A stretch of DNA of 64,000 bases, from contig NZ_CP108143.1 in the NCBI RefSeq assembly GCF_036206005.1, positions 2,108,001-2,172,000 on the forward strand, written 5' to 3'. The first letter of the stretch is position 1, and each line of letters starts with the position of its first letter. This DNA is from Streptomyces sp. NBC_00178. GTDB taxonomy: Bacteria; Actinomycetota; Actinomycetes; Streptomycetales; Streptomycetaceae. The notes under the pieces are model-generated. The model ran no database searches. It worked only from the letters and a program-made list of their open reading frames with translations, and was not told the origin of the DNA. The position numbers and the translations under genes are program-made. Shown here one piece after another: positions 28,147 to 37,112 of this stretch.

Positions 28147-29025
28147 TCAGCCCTTGACGGCTCCGGCGGACATGCCGGTGACGAGGTGCTTCTGCGCGAA
28201 GAGGAAGACCAGTGCGGCGGGGATGGCGATGAGCACGGACGCCGCGGTCATCGGGCCCCACTGGGCGCCGTACTGGTTGACGAACTTCTGCAGTCCGCCG
28301 GCGAGTGTGAGGTTCTCGTCGCCGACCATGAAGGCGGAGGCATAGGCCACTTCGCCCCAGGCGGTGATGAAGGAGTAGAACGCGGTGACGGCGAGGCCGG
28401 GCTTGGCGAGCGGCAGGATGAGCCGCCAGAACGTGCCGAAGGGGGTGAGCCCGTCGACCTGCCCCGACTCGTCGATCTCCATGGGGATCGTGTCGAAGAA
28501 GCCCTTCATCATCCAGGCGCAGAACGGCACCGAGATGGTGAGGTAGGTGATGACGAGGCCGGCCGGCTGGTTGAGCAGGCCGATGGTCGACATGATGTTG
28601 TAGATCGGCACGATCAGGACGGCGACCGGGAACATCTGGGTGATCAGCAGCGTCCACATCAGCCCGCGCTTGCCGGGGAAGCGGAAGCGGCTGACGGCGT
28701 AACCGGTGGTGGCGGAGACGAAGACCCCGATGACGGTGGAGAGTCCGGCGACGACGACCGAGTTGCCGAACCAGCTCAGGAACTCGGTGTCCTTGATGAG
28801 GTTCGTGTAGTTCTGAAACGTCGTCTCGCGGAAGAAGTCCGTCGTCGTCGCGAACCTGGCCGGCTTCAGGGAGGTCAGCAGGACCCACAGCACCGGGAAG
28901 ACCGCGATCACCGAGGCGATGATCAGGGTGAGGTGCAGGGCGACGGAGGCGGCCGGCGAGCGGTCGCCGCGGCGGCGGACCTTGCGCGCGCCGTGCCGGC
29001 TCGGGGTTGCCGTGGCGGTGGTCAC
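28147..29025 (-). CDS. malG: Maltose/maltodextrin ABC transporter permease MalG
   Basis: A 292-residue inner-membrane permease of the MalG type with six predicted helices, starting with VALHLTLIIASVIAVFPVLW. The EAA loop that docks the ATPase reads ESGQVDGLTPFGTFWRLILP, near residue 200. The start is GTG at 29025, overlapping the malF stop by four bases (GTGA). No ATPase gene is present in the cluster; Streptomyces MalEFG is known to use the shared ATPase MsiK encoded elsewhere. Confidence 0.95.
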   Translation of the reverse strand: MTTATATPSRHGARKVRRRGDRSPAASVALHLTLIIASVIAVFPVLWVLLTSLKPARFATTTDFFRETTFQNYTNLIKDTEFLSWFGNSVVVAGLSTVIGVFVSATTGYAVSRFRFPGKRGLMWTLLITQMFPVAVLIVPIYNIMSTIGLLNQPAGLVITYLTISVPFCAWMMKGFFDTIPMEIDESGQVDGLTPFGTFWRLILPLAKPGLAVTAFYSFITAWGEVAYASAFMVGDENLTLAGGLQKFVNQYGAQWGPMTAASVLIAIPAALVFLFAQKHLVTGMSAGAVKG

Positions 29026-30038
29026 CAGTTGTCTCCCTGCGTGCGGAGCACTCGCCGGTACACCATGGCGAAGAGCATCAGGAGTACGAGGATCAGCACG
29101 CCCCAGGTGGAGGACTGCGCGAAGTCGCGCGGGCTGATCTCGAACGAGAACTTGTACGCCTGCGTCACCAGGATCTGCGTGGCCTCACCGGGTCCGCCGC
29201 GGGTCAGCAGGAAGATCACGGGGAACATGTTGAAGGTCCAGATGGTGGAGAGCAGGATCACCGTCGTGGACACCGGGCGCAGCCCGGGCAGGGTGATGTG
29301 CCGGAAGCGCTGCCAGGCGGTGGCGCCGTCCATCTCCGCGGCCTCGTAGTGCTCCGCGGGGATCGACTGCAGCCCGCCGAGGAGGGCGACCATCATGAAC
29401 GGCACGCCGAGCCAGACGTTGACGGCGATGACCGACAGCTTGGCCCACGTGGGGTCGTTGAGCCACGGTATGCCGTCGATCCCGGCGCCGCCGAGGATCT
29501 TGTTGAGCAGCCCGCGGTCCTCGTTGTAGAGGAAGCGCCAGGCGAACACCGAGACGAAGCCGGGGATGGCCCAGGGCAGGATCAGGGCCATGCGGTAGGC
29601 GGAGCGTCCGGCGATGCGGCGGTTGAGGATGTTGGCGAGGCCCATGCCCAGGCAGAACGTGATGCCCACGCAGGAGACCGTCCACACCAGTGTCCAGCCG
29701 AGCGTGCCGAGGAACTGGGTACCCGTCAGCGCGTCGACGTAGTTGTCGACGCCCACGAACTCGTAGGTGGCGGGCAGTTCGTTGACACCGATGGACCGGG
29801 CGACGTTGCGCTCGTTCGCGTCGGTCAGCGACAGGTAGATGCCGCGGACCAGCGGGTATCCGATGATCACGCCGATCACGATCACGACCGGGGCGACCAT
29901 GGTCCAGGCGTACCAGTGGACCGACATGGCCCGCCGGAGCCTGCTCGGTGGAGCGGATTGACCAGTACCGCGGCTCCGGCCGCGGGCGACGTCGTCGCCC
30001 GCGGCCTTCGCCACCGACTGGCTGGTGTGGACAGCCAT
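29022..30038 (-). CDS. malF: Maltose/maltodextrin ABC transporter permease MalF
   Basis: A 338-residue permease with six helices after a cytoplasmic N-terminus of about 38 residues (first helix WYAWTMVAPVVIVIGVII). The EAA motif is EAAEMDGATAWQRFRHITLP, close to the consensus. It follows malE by 21 bases and overlaps malG. The S. coelicolor MalF also lacks the large periplasmic P2 loop of E. coli MalF, and none is visible here. Confidence 0.95.
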   Translation of the reverse strand: MAVHTSQSVAKAAGDDVARGRSRGTGQSAPPSRLRRAMSVHWYAWTMVAPVVIVIGVIIGYPLVRGIYLSLTDANERNVARSIGVNELPATYEFVGVDNYVDALTGTQFLGTLGWTLVWTVSCVGITFCLGMGLANILNRRIAGRSAYRMALILPWAIPGFVSVFAWRFLYNEDRGLLNKILGGAGIDGIPWLNDPTWAKLSVIAVNVWLGVPFMMVALLGGLQSIPAEHYEAAEMDGATAWQRFRHITLPGLRPVSTTVILLSTIWTFNMFPVIFLLTRGGPGEATQILVTQAYKFSFEISPRDFAQSSTWGVLILVLLMLFAMVYRRVLRTQGDNW

Positions 30039-30059
30039 CAGCCGGCCTGCCTTCCTGAG

Positions 30060-31331
30060 TTACTTCCAGCCCTTGAGGAGCTTGCGGTAGGAGTCGCCGG
30101 TCGTCGAGGCGGCCTTCTCCGGCGTGGTCTGGCCGGTGAGCACCTTGGTGTACTCGGTGACGAGCGGCGCGAAGAGGCTGCCGGTCTCCGGGATCCAGGG
30201 GCGCTCGACGGCGGTCTCGACGACGGGCTTGAAGAACTGCACGATCTCGCTGTGGACGGCCTGCTCCTTGGCGTAGGCCGAGGTGCGGGTCGGGAGCAGG
30301 TTCAGCTCACCGGCGGTCTGCGCCTGGGTCTCCACCGAGGTCATGTACTCGACGAACGCGTAGGAGGCGTCCAGGTTCTTGGAGCCCGCGTACACGGCCA
30401 GGTTGTGACCGCCCTGCGGGGCGCCCTGTCCGGCGGAGCCGGCCGGGACCGGGGCGATGCCGAGGTTCGCCTTGTCGGCGAACTCCTTGCCGGTCAGGGT
30501 GTCGGCGACGGCCCAGGGGCCGTTGATCATCATCGCGACCTTGCCGTCCTTGAACGACGACTGCATGTTCTCCCAGCCGTCGGTGGCGTCGGTCTTCGCT
30601 GCGCCGGAGTCGACGAGGTCCTTGACGGTCTTGAAGGCCTTGACGCCCTCGGGCTTGTCCACGGTGACGGACTTGGAGGAGGCGTCGACCAGGTCGCCGC
30701 CCTCGCCGTAGAGGAAGGAGAGGAACCAGTACGCGTCGTCGCCGCGGAGGTAGAGGCCGGTCTTGCCGGTCTTGTCCTTGATCGTCTTGGAGACGGTCTT
30801 GAGGTCGGCGATGTTCTTGGGGACCTCGACACCGGCGTCCGCGAAGATCTTCTTGTTGTAGAAGATGCCCATGGAGTCGATGACCTGCGGGACCGCGTAG
30901 GTCTTGTCCTTGTACTTCGTGGACGCGGCCGCCTGCTCCAGGAAGTCGTCCTGGTCCTTCAGCGCGGCGGTGCCGTCCAGCGGGGCGAGGTAGCCGAGGT
31001 CGGCGAACTCGGGGGTCCAGGCGACCTCGGAGCGGATGACGTCGGGGGCACCGGCACCGGCCTGGGCGGCGTTCTTGAACTTGTTCTGCGCCTCACCGAA
31101 GGGGACGTTGACGTACTTGACGTCGACCTTCGGGTGCTTCTTCTCGAACCCCTCGGCGAGCTTCTTGAAGACCTTGTCCTCGCTGCCGACGGTCGAGGTG
31201 TCCCACCACGTCACCGTGCCGGAGAGCTCGCCCGAGCTCTTGCTGCCGCCGGACTCGTCGTCGCTGCCGCAGGCGGTCGCCGCGAGCGCCAGGGCCGCGA
31301 CCAGGGCGGTGGCCGTTATGCCACGTCGCAT
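30060..31331 (-). CDS. malE: Maltose/maltodextrin-binding lipoprotein MalE
   Basis: A 423-residue solute-binding lipoprotein anchored to the outside of the membrane. The signal ends in the lipobox LAATAC (Cys21) followed by GSDDESGG. The mature protein has the extracellular solute-binding fold of family 1: VTWWDTSTVGSEDKVFKKL, GAPDVIRSEVAWTPEFADLG, KVAMMINGPWAV and GGHNLAVYAGSKN. AAGGAG lies five bases before the ATG. It is the first gene of malEFG; its promoter faces malR and contains CTTGC/GCAAG operators. Confidence 0.95.
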   Translation of the reverse strand: MRRGITATALVAALALAATACGSDDESGGSKSSGELSGTVTWWDTSTVGSEDKVFKKLAEGFEKKHPKVDVKYVNVPFGEAQNKFKNAAQAGAGAPDVIRSEVAWTPEFADLGYLAPLDGTAALKDQDDFLEQAAASTKYKDKTYAVPQVIDSMGIFYNKKIFADAGVEVPKNIADLKTVSKTIKDKTGKTGLYLRGDDAYWFLSFLYGEGGDLVDASSKSVTVDKPEGVKAFKTVKDLVDSGAAKTDATDGWENMQSSFKDGKVAMMINGPWAVADTLTGKEFADKANLGIAPVPAGSAGQGAPQGGHNLAVYAGSKNLDASYAFVEYMTSVETQAQTAGELNLLPTRTSAYAKEQAVHSEIVQFFKPVVETAVERPWIPETGSLFAPLVTEYTKVLTGQTTPEKAASTTGDSYRKLLKGWK

Positions 31332-31414
31332 CTGAACTCCTTCAACTGCCGTACCGCTCCGTCGCGGCGCCGGGTCGACGTGAACGTAACAAGGATGAAA
31401 GACGACCGAAAGAC

Positions 31415-31435
31415 CTTGCGGAAGATTTCTGCAAG
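31415..31435. promoter_or_regulatory. MalR-type operator near malE
   Basis: An imperfect palindrome with outer arms CTTGC (31415-31419) and GCAAG (31431-31435) and inner GAA/TTC, centred at 31425, about 84-104 bases upstream of malE. It fits the CTTGC-type repeats bound by Streptomyces MalR. Confidence 0.6.
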
Positions 31436-31472
31436 CACCGGCGATCGTTACATTGGCGTGTCCGCAAGGTTG

Positions 31473-31491
31473 CCGTCAAGCCTCTTGACGG
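31473..31491. promoter_or_regulatory. 19-base palindrome in the malE-malR gap
   Basis: CCGTCAAG-CCT-CTTGACGG, a perfect inverted repeat midway between malE and malR. It differs from the CTTGC sites by A for C and could be a further MalR site or an operator for another regulator. Confidence 0.5.
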
Positions 31492-31574
31492 AACCGGCGG
31501 ATGCCTGCCCATGCCTGGCCAGGACCATGCGTCCGCCGGTAGGACGATCGGATCGGGTGGGCGGAGAACCGTCC

Positions 31575-31590
31575 GCAAGCTCTTGCAAGA
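31575..31590. promoter_or_regulatory. MalR-type operator near malR
   Basis: GCAAG-CT-CTTGC overlapping the perfect ten-base palindrome TCTTGCAAGA (31581-31590), about 100 bases upstream of malR. Suggests autoregulation. Confidence 0.6.
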
Positions 31591-31689
31591 AATTGCCGCC
31601 GCGGGCCCCGAAGGCGCTGCCGACCGGGTCGGACTGCCCGAATACCGCGCATGGTGGGCAATCCGACACGCGCCCGGTACAGTCCCCTC

Positions 31690-32733
31690 ATGACCGCACG
31701 GCTTGCCGATATCGCAACTCAGGCGGGGGTCAGCGAAGCGACGGTCAGCCGCGTTCTGAACGGCAAGCCCGGTGTCGCAGCGGCCACCCGCGAATCCGTC
31801 CTCGCGGCGCTCGACGTGCTCGGCTACGAACGTCCCGTGCGCCTGCGCCGGCGCAGCGCGGGCCTGGTCGGCCTGATCACGCCCGAGCTGGAGAACCCCA
31901 TCTTCCCGGCCCTGGCCCAGGTGATCGGCCAGGCGCTGACCAGGCAGGGCTACACGCCGGTGCTGGCGACCCAGACGCCGGGCGGCTCCACCGAGGACGA
32001 GCTCACCGAGATGCTCGTCGACCGGGGGGTCTCGGGCATCATCTTCGTCTCGGGGCTGCACGCCGACACCTCGGCGGACATGCAGCGCTACGAGCAACTG
32101 CGGGCCCAGGGCGTCCCGTTCGTGCTGGTCAACGGCTTCTCCCCCAAGGTGCAGGCGCCGTTCATCTCCCCCGACGACCGGGCGGCGATGCGGCTCGCGG
32201 TGACGCACCTGGTGGCCCTGGGCCACCAGCGCATCGGCCTGGCGGTCGGACCCAAGCGCTTCGTGCCGGTGCTCCGCAAGATAGAGGGATTTCACGCCAC
32301 GATGCAGGAGCAGCTGGATCTCACGGCCGGTGCCGTGGAGGAGTTGATCCAGCACTCCCTGTACACGCTCGAAGGCGGCCAGGCAGCCGCCTCTGCGCTG
32401 ATCGAGCGCGGGTGCACCGCGGTGGTGTGCGCGAGCGACATGATGGCGCTGGGCGCGATCCGGGCGGCGCGCAGGCTGTCGATGGAGGTCCCGAGGGACC
32501 TCTCGGTGGTCGGCTACGACGACTCCCCCCTCATAGCGTTCACCGACCCGCCGCTGACCACGATCCGTCAGCCGGTGACGGCGATGGGCCAGGCCGCCGT
32601 GCGCACGCTGCTGGAGGAGATCGGTGGCACGCCCGCACCCCACAGCGAGTTCGTGTTCATGCCCGAGCTGGTCGTACGCGGTTCGACGGCCTCCGGGCCG
32701 GGCCCGTCCCCGGCAGGCCGCCCCCGCCCGTGA
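31690..32733 (+). CDS. malR: LacI-family maltose regulator MalR
   Basis: A 347-residue LacI-type repressor, divergent from malE. HTH at the very N-terminus (RLADIATQAGVSEATVSRVL), hinge ESVLAALDVLGYERP, then a periplasmic-binding-protein-like effector domain with VCASDMMALGAIRAAR and the distal DPPLTTIRQPV block. Known in S. coelicolor as MalR and in S. lividans as Reg1, repressing malEFG and amylase genes in the absence of maltodextrin. Operator-like repeats flank it upstream. A paralogue with the same recognition helix is encoded at 25324-26370. Confidence 0.93.
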   Translation: MTARLADIATQAGVSEATVSRVLNGKPGVAAATRESVLAALDVLGYERPVRLRRRSAGLVGLITPELENPIFPALAQVIGQALTRQGYTPVLATQTPGGSTEDELTEMLVDRGVSGIIFVSGLHADTSADMQRYEQLRAQGVPFVLVNGFSPKVQAPFISPDDRAAMRLAVTHLVALGHQRIGLAVGPKRFVPVLRKIEGFHATMQEQLDLTAGAVEELIQHSLYTLEGGQAAASALIERGCTAVVCASDMMALGAIRAARRLSMEVPRDLSVVGYDDSPLIAFTDPPLTTIRQPVTAMGQAAVRTLLEEIGGTPAPHSEFVFMPELVVRGSTASGPGPSPAGRPRP

Positions 32734-32809
32734 GGAACAGAACGTGCAAGCCGAACCCGTCCGTAGGATCATCGGGCGGAGGGGGACGTATCTGGCAGAC
32801 TCTGCGCCT

Positions 32810-33766
32810 ATGGGTGAATCGCACGTGACCACACAGCAGGACCGCACGGCGGCCACCCCGTCACCCGTCGCGGACGGAGGGACGGAGTCCGGTTCCACGC
32901 GCGCGGTCAGCGGGTCACGCCTGCGCACCCGGTTCTCGCTCACGACCCTCCGGGCCCCGCGCCGTCCGCGCCTCTGGTTCGAGATCCTGCTCATCGCGGT
33001 CAGTTACTGGCTGTACTCACTGGTGCGCAACGCGGTACCGGAGCAGAAGGACGCGGCCCTGCGGAACGCCGACTGGATCTGGTCGGTCGAGCACAGCCTC
33101 GGACTCGCCTTCGAGGAATCGGTCAACCACGCCGTCAATTCGGTGACATGGCTGATCGTGTCGATGAACTACTACTACGCGACACTGCACTTCGTCGTGA
33201 CCATCGGTGTGCTCATCTGGCTGTTCCGCCGCCATCCAGGCCGTTACGCGGCCACCCGCCTCGTCCTGTTCGCGACGACCGCCGTGGCACTCCTCGGCTA
33301 CTACCTCTACCCGCTGGCCCCGCCCCGGCTGATGAGCGGCGGGGGGTTCTTCGACACCGTGATGCTGCACCAGACCTGGGGGTCGATGGCCTCGGGCAAC
33401 TTCAAGCACATGTCGAACCAGTACGCGGCGATGCCGTCGATGCACATCGGCTGGTCCCTGTGGTGCGGCCTGACCATCTTCGCCCTGGCGTCCGCGCCCT
33501 GGGCGCGCATCCTGGGCCTGCTCTACCCCATGGCCACGCTGGTCGTGATCGTGGCGACCGCCAACCACTTCTGGCTGGACGCGGTGGGCGGCATGGTGTG
33601 CCTGAGCTTCGGCCTCGCGCTTTCGTACGCCTGGTACGGCGTGCTGCCGCACCGCCTGCCGAAACAGGTCGCCACCCGCGCCGGACGCCTGCGCGCGCTG
33701 CGCCGCAATCCCGGGCCACGCGTGCGTCCGCGCGCCACCGCGTCGAGCGCCGCCGAGAAGGCCTGA
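32810..33766 (+). CDS. PAP2-superfamily integral membrane protein
   Basis: A 318-residue membrane phosphatase-like protein with about six helices, first WFEILLIAVSYWLYSLV. The PAP2/inositolphosphotransferase signature is readable as YPLAPPRLM, then AAMPSMHIGWSLW (SMH motif with catalytic-type His) and NHFWLDAVGG (second His-Asp pair). Likely a phosphatidic-acid-type phosphatase or phosphoinositol transferase acting on lipid phosphates at the membrane. It starts at ATG 32810 (alternative GTG at 32825) and follows malR on the same strand with a 76-base gap. A 16-base palindrome lies downstream. Confidence 0.85.
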   Translation: MGESHVTTQQDRTAATPSPVADGGTESGSTRAVSGSRLRTRFSLTTLRAPRRPRLWFEILLIAVSYWLYSLVRNAVPEQKDAALRNADWIWSVEHSLGLAFEESVNHAVNSVTWLIVSMNYYYATLHFVVTIGVLIWLFRRHPGRYAATRLVLFATTAVALLGYYLYPLAPPRLMSGGGFFDTVMLHQTWGSMASGNFKHMSNQYAAMPSMHIGWSLWCGLTIFALASAPWARILGLLYPMATLVVIVATANHFWLDAVGGMVCLSFGLALSYAWYGVLPHRLPKQVATRAGRLRALRRNPGPRVRPRATASSAAEKA

Positions 33767-33794
33767 CCCCGCCGGAACCCTCCGGACAGCCCTT

Positions 33795-33810
33795 CCCGGA
33801 GCGCTCCGGG
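33795..33810. terminator. Short palindrome between the PAP2 gene and glnE
   Basis: CCCGGAGC/GCTCCGGG, perfect and loopless, between two convergent genes; a plausible bidirectional terminator. Confidence 0.45.
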
Positions 33811-33869
33811 CGGACAACCCCTTCACGCGGACCCTCCCGACGTGCGCCCGGCCCGGAGGCCGGGGCCGC

Positions 33870-36866
33870 TCAGCCGAGCGCGCCGTAGAACCTCTCCTCG
33901 ACGACGGCCCGTGCCCGCCGGGTGATCCGCCGGTAGTCGTCCAGCATGTCGCCGACGTGCCCCGGCTCGTACCCGAGGTAGCGCCCCACCGCGGTCAGTT
34001 CGCGCGGGTTCGAGGGGAAGGTGTCGCCCGGCCGGCCGCGCACCAGCATCACCGCGTTGCGCACCCGTGAGGCGAGGACCCAGGCCTCGTCCAGCGTCTG
34101 CGCCTCCTCGGCCGGGATCAGGTCCGCCGCGCACGCCGCCGCGAGGGCCTCCCGGGTGCGCGTGGTCCGGAGCCCGGGCTCGGCCCAGCCGTGCTGCATC
34201 TGCATCAGCTGCACGGTCCACTCGACGTCGCTCAGCCCGCCCCGGCCCAGCTTGGTGTGGAGCGTCGGGTCGGCGCCGCGCGGCATCCGCTCGGACTCCA
34301 TGCGCGCCTTGAGCCGGCGGATCTCGCGCACGGCGTCGTCCCCGAGGCCCTCGACCGGATACCTCAGCGGGTCGATCAGCTCGACGAACTCCTGGCCCAG
34401 GTCCGCGTCACCGGCCATCGGCTCGGCGCGGAGCAGCGCCTGGCTCTCCCAGACCAGCGACCACCGCCGGTAGTACGCCGCGTACGACTTCAGGGTGCGG
34501 ACGAGGGGGCCGCTCTTGCCCTCGGGACGGAGGTCGGCGTCGATGAGGAGCGGCGGATCGGCGGTCGGCAGTTCCAGGAGCCTGCGCATCTCGGTGATGA
34601 CGGTGTTGGCGGCCCGCGTCGCCTCCTCGTCGTCGACCCCTTCCCGGGGCTGGTGCACGAACAGGACGTCGGCGTCGGAGCCGTACCCCAGCTCGTGCCC
34701 GCCGAAGCGGCCCATCCCGATGACGGCGAACCGGGTCGGCAGGGTGTCCCCCCACCGGGCGCGGACCGCGGCGCGCAGGGCCCCGGAGAGCGTGGCCGCG
34801 TTCAGGTCGGTGACCGCCGAGCCCACCCGGTCCACCAGCGCGCCGGGATCGGGTTCCGCCGGGCTGTCCTCGGTGCCGTACGAGCCGATGAGGTCGGCCG
34901 CCGTCGTGCGGAACAGCTCCCGCCGCCGCACCCCGCGCGCCACCGCGACCGCCGCCTCGGCGCCCTGCGCCCGGCCTACCGCGGCGAGCACCTCCTGGTC
35001 CAGGTGCTCGCGCCGGCGCGGCTTCAGCCCTTCGGGGTCGCCGAGGATCGCGACGGCCTCCGGGGCCCGCATCAGCAGGTCGGGGGCGAGGCGCCCGGCG
35101 GACAGCACCCGGGCGAGGTTCTCGGCGGCGGCGCCCTCGTCGCGCAGGAGGCGCAGGTACCAGGGGGTCTTGCCGAGCGCGTCGGAGACCTGCCGGAAGC
35201 CGAGGAGTCCCGCGTCCGGGTCGGCGGAGTCCGCGAACCAGCCGAGCAGCACCGGCAGCAGCGTGCGCTGGATGGCCGCCTTGCGGGACACCCCGGACGA
35301 CAGGGCCTCCAGATGCCGGAGCGCCGCCGCGGGGTCGGCGTAGCCGAGGGCTTCGAGGCGTACGACGGCGGCCTTGGGGCTGAGCCTGCTCTCACCGGGG
35401 GCGAGCTGGGCGACCGCGTCCAGGAGCGGCCGGTAGAAGAGCTTCTCGTGCAGCCGCCGCACCACGGACGCGTGCCGGCGCCACGCCCGGTTGATTTCGG
35501 CGACCGGGTCCGTGCGCAGCCCGAGCGAGCGCCCGAGCCGCCGCAGGTCGGCCTCGTCCTCGGGGACCAGGTGCGTGCGGCGCAGCCGGTAGAGCTGGAT
35601 GCGGTGCTCCATGGCGCGCAGGAAGCGGTAGGCCTCGTCCAGCTGGGCGGCGTCGGCCCGGCCGACGTAGCCGCCGGCCGCGAGGGCGCGCAGGGCCTCC
35701 AGCGTGGACCCGGAGTGCAGGGTGCTGTCGCTGCGGCCGTGGACGAGCTGCAGGAGCTGCACGGCGAACTCGACGTCCCTCAGCCCGCCGGGGCCGAGCT
35801 TGAGCTCACGGTCGATCCGGTCGACGGGGATGTTGTCGACGACCCGGCGGCGCATCTTCTGCACGTCGCCGACGAAGTTCTCCCGTTCCGCGGCCTGCCA
35901 CACCAGCGGTGACACGGCGGCGACATACTCCGCGCCGAGGCCGGGGTCGCCGGCCACCGGCCGGGCCTTCAGCAGGGCCTGGAACTCCCAGGTCTTCGCC
36001 CAGCGCTGGTAGTAGGCCAGGTGGGAGGACAGGGTCCGCACCAGGGGCCCGTTGCGGCCCTCCGGGCGGAGGTTGGCGTCCACGGGCCAGATGGTGCCCT
36101 CGACGGTGGTGTCGGAGCAGATGCGCATCATGTGGGCGGCGAGGCGGGTGGCGGCCTGCAGGGCGCCGCTCTCCTCCGCCCCGGCGACGGGCTCGCCCAC
36201 GAAGATCACGTCGACGTCGGACACGTAGTTCAGCTCGTGCCCGCCGCACTTGCCCATCGCGATGACGGCCAGCCGGCACTGCGCGGCGTCGGCGGGGGCC
36301 GCGGCGCCCGCGATGGCGAGTGCGGCCCGCAGGGTGGCCGTCGCGAGGTCGGCCAGCTCGGCGGCGACCTGGGCGACGTCCGTCGTCCCGCACACGTCGC
36401 GGGCCGCGATGGACAGCAGGGACCTGCGGTAGGCGACCCGCAGCCCGTCCGGGTCCACCACGTCGTCGAGCATGCGTTCGAACTCGGGGACTCCGGGGTG
36501 CAGGTCGGTGGCCTCGTACGTGACGAGGGCGTGCCAGTCGTGCGGATGCCGCGCCAGATGGTCCCCGAGCGCCTCCGAGGCGCCCAGTGCGCCGAGGAGC
36601 CGGTCCCGCAGCGGTTTGGCCGTGACGAGGGTGTCGAGGAGGACCTGCCGCTCGGCGGGCTCCTCGGCCTCCACGAGCCGCACGAGGCTGTTCAGCGCGA
36701 GATCGGGGTCCGCGGTCGCCCCGAGCGCGTCGAAGAGGACCGGATCGGCCCGTACGGACGACAGTTCGGGCAGATCGAGCAGTCTCTCGGCGGCGGACGG
36801 ATCGGTGAAGCCGTGCCGCAGCAGCCTGGTGAACGTACTGCTCCTGCGTCCCGGCACCGTCGTCAT
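33870..36866 (-). CDS. glnE: Bifunctional GlnA adenylylating/deadenylylating enzyme GlnE
   Basis: A 998-residue glutamine synthetase adenylyltransferase that adds or removes AMP on GlnA Tyr397 according to nitrogen status. Two nucleotidyltransferase domains are present: an N-terminal one with GKCGGHELNYVSDVDVIF (about residue 215) and a C-terminal one with GMGRFGGHELGYGSDADVLF (about 730), each with the catalytic Asp-x-Asp. A helical regulatory region joins them. The start ATG at 36866 has GGAGAA upstream; an ATG at 36896 is less likely. It stands between two non-related genes and is convergent with the PAP2 gene. Its substrate GlnA is encoded at 922-2331. Confidence 0.97.
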   Translation of the reverse strand: MTTVPGRRSSTFTRLLRHGFTDPSAAERLLDLPELSSVRADPVLFDALGATADPDLALNSLVRLVEAEEPAERQVLLDTLVTAKPLRDRLLGALGASEALGDHLARHPHDWHALVTYEATDLHPGVPEFERMLDDVVDPDGLRVAYRRSLLSIAARDVCGTTDVAQVAAELADLATATLRAALAIAGAAAPADAAQCRLAVIAMGKCGGHELNYVSDVDVIFVGEPVAGAEESGALQAATRLAAHMMRICSDTTVEGTIWPVDANLRPEGRNGPLVRTLSSHLAYYQRWAKTWEFQALLKARPVAGDPGLGAEYVAAVSPLVWQAAERENFVGDVQKMRRRVVDNIPVDRIDRELKLGPGGLRDVEFAVQLLQLVHGRSDSTLHSGSTLEALRALAAGGYVGRADAAQLDEAYRFLRAMEHRIQLYRLRRTHLVPEDEADLRRLGRSLGLRTDPVAEINRAWRRHASVVRRLHEKLFYRPLLDAVAQLAPGESRLSPKAAVVRLEALGYADPAAALRHLEALSSGVSRKAAIQRTLLPVLLGWFADSADPDAGLLGFRQVSDALGKTPWYLRLLRDEGAAAENLARVLSAGRLAPDLLMRAPEAVAILGDPEGLKPRRREHLDQEVLAAVGRAQGAEAAVAVARGVRRRELFRTTAADLIGSYGTEDSPAEPDPGALVDRVGSAVTDLNAATLSGALRAAVRARWGDTLPTRFAVIGMGRFGGHELGYGSDADVLFVHQPREGVDDEEATRAANTVITEMRRLLELPTADPPLLIDADLRPEGKSGPLVRTLKSYAAYYRRWSLVWESQALLRAEPMAGDADLGQEFVELIDPLRYPVEGLGDDAVREIRRLKARMESERMPRGADPTLHTKLGRGGLSDVEWTVQLMQMQHGWAEPGLRTTRTREALAAACAADLIPAEEAQTLDEAWVLASRVRNAVMLVRGRPGDTFPSNPRELTAVGRYLGYEPGHVGDMLDDYRRITRRARAVVEERFYGALG

Positions 36867-37112
36867 TCCGTGTTCTCCCGCCAGCCGACCCCACATGTCC
36901 GCCCTTCGAGCCTAGCCCTGTGCGGGTGAATACGGAGAGGGGGCGCAGGCCCGGCTTCCTCCAGGCCCGCCCGGACGGGGGTGGAGGAAGCCCACGGCCC
37001 GTCCGGACGGCTGAGCGCCGGTGCCGTGGCGCCGGTCCCGTGATCCGTGACGCCCGCGCCCGCCGGGGATCGCGGGACGGCCCTCAGCCCGCAGGGGATC
37101 GCGGGACGGCCG
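36867..37112. other. Intergenic region with near-repeats, upstream of glnE
   Basis: Contains the unit GGGGATCGCGGGACGGCC twice in tandem (near 37068 and 37093), and a pairing arm GTCCCGTGATCC near 37034, so a hairpin with G:T pairing can form as terminator of the minus-strand methyltransferase gene. It also holds the glnE promoter on the left. No gene seen. Confidence 0.5.

Noticed and set aside
29007..32828. A 1273-codon plus-strand ORF across malF, malE and malR
   Set aside because: Shadow frame; the mal genes in other frames have unmistakable families.
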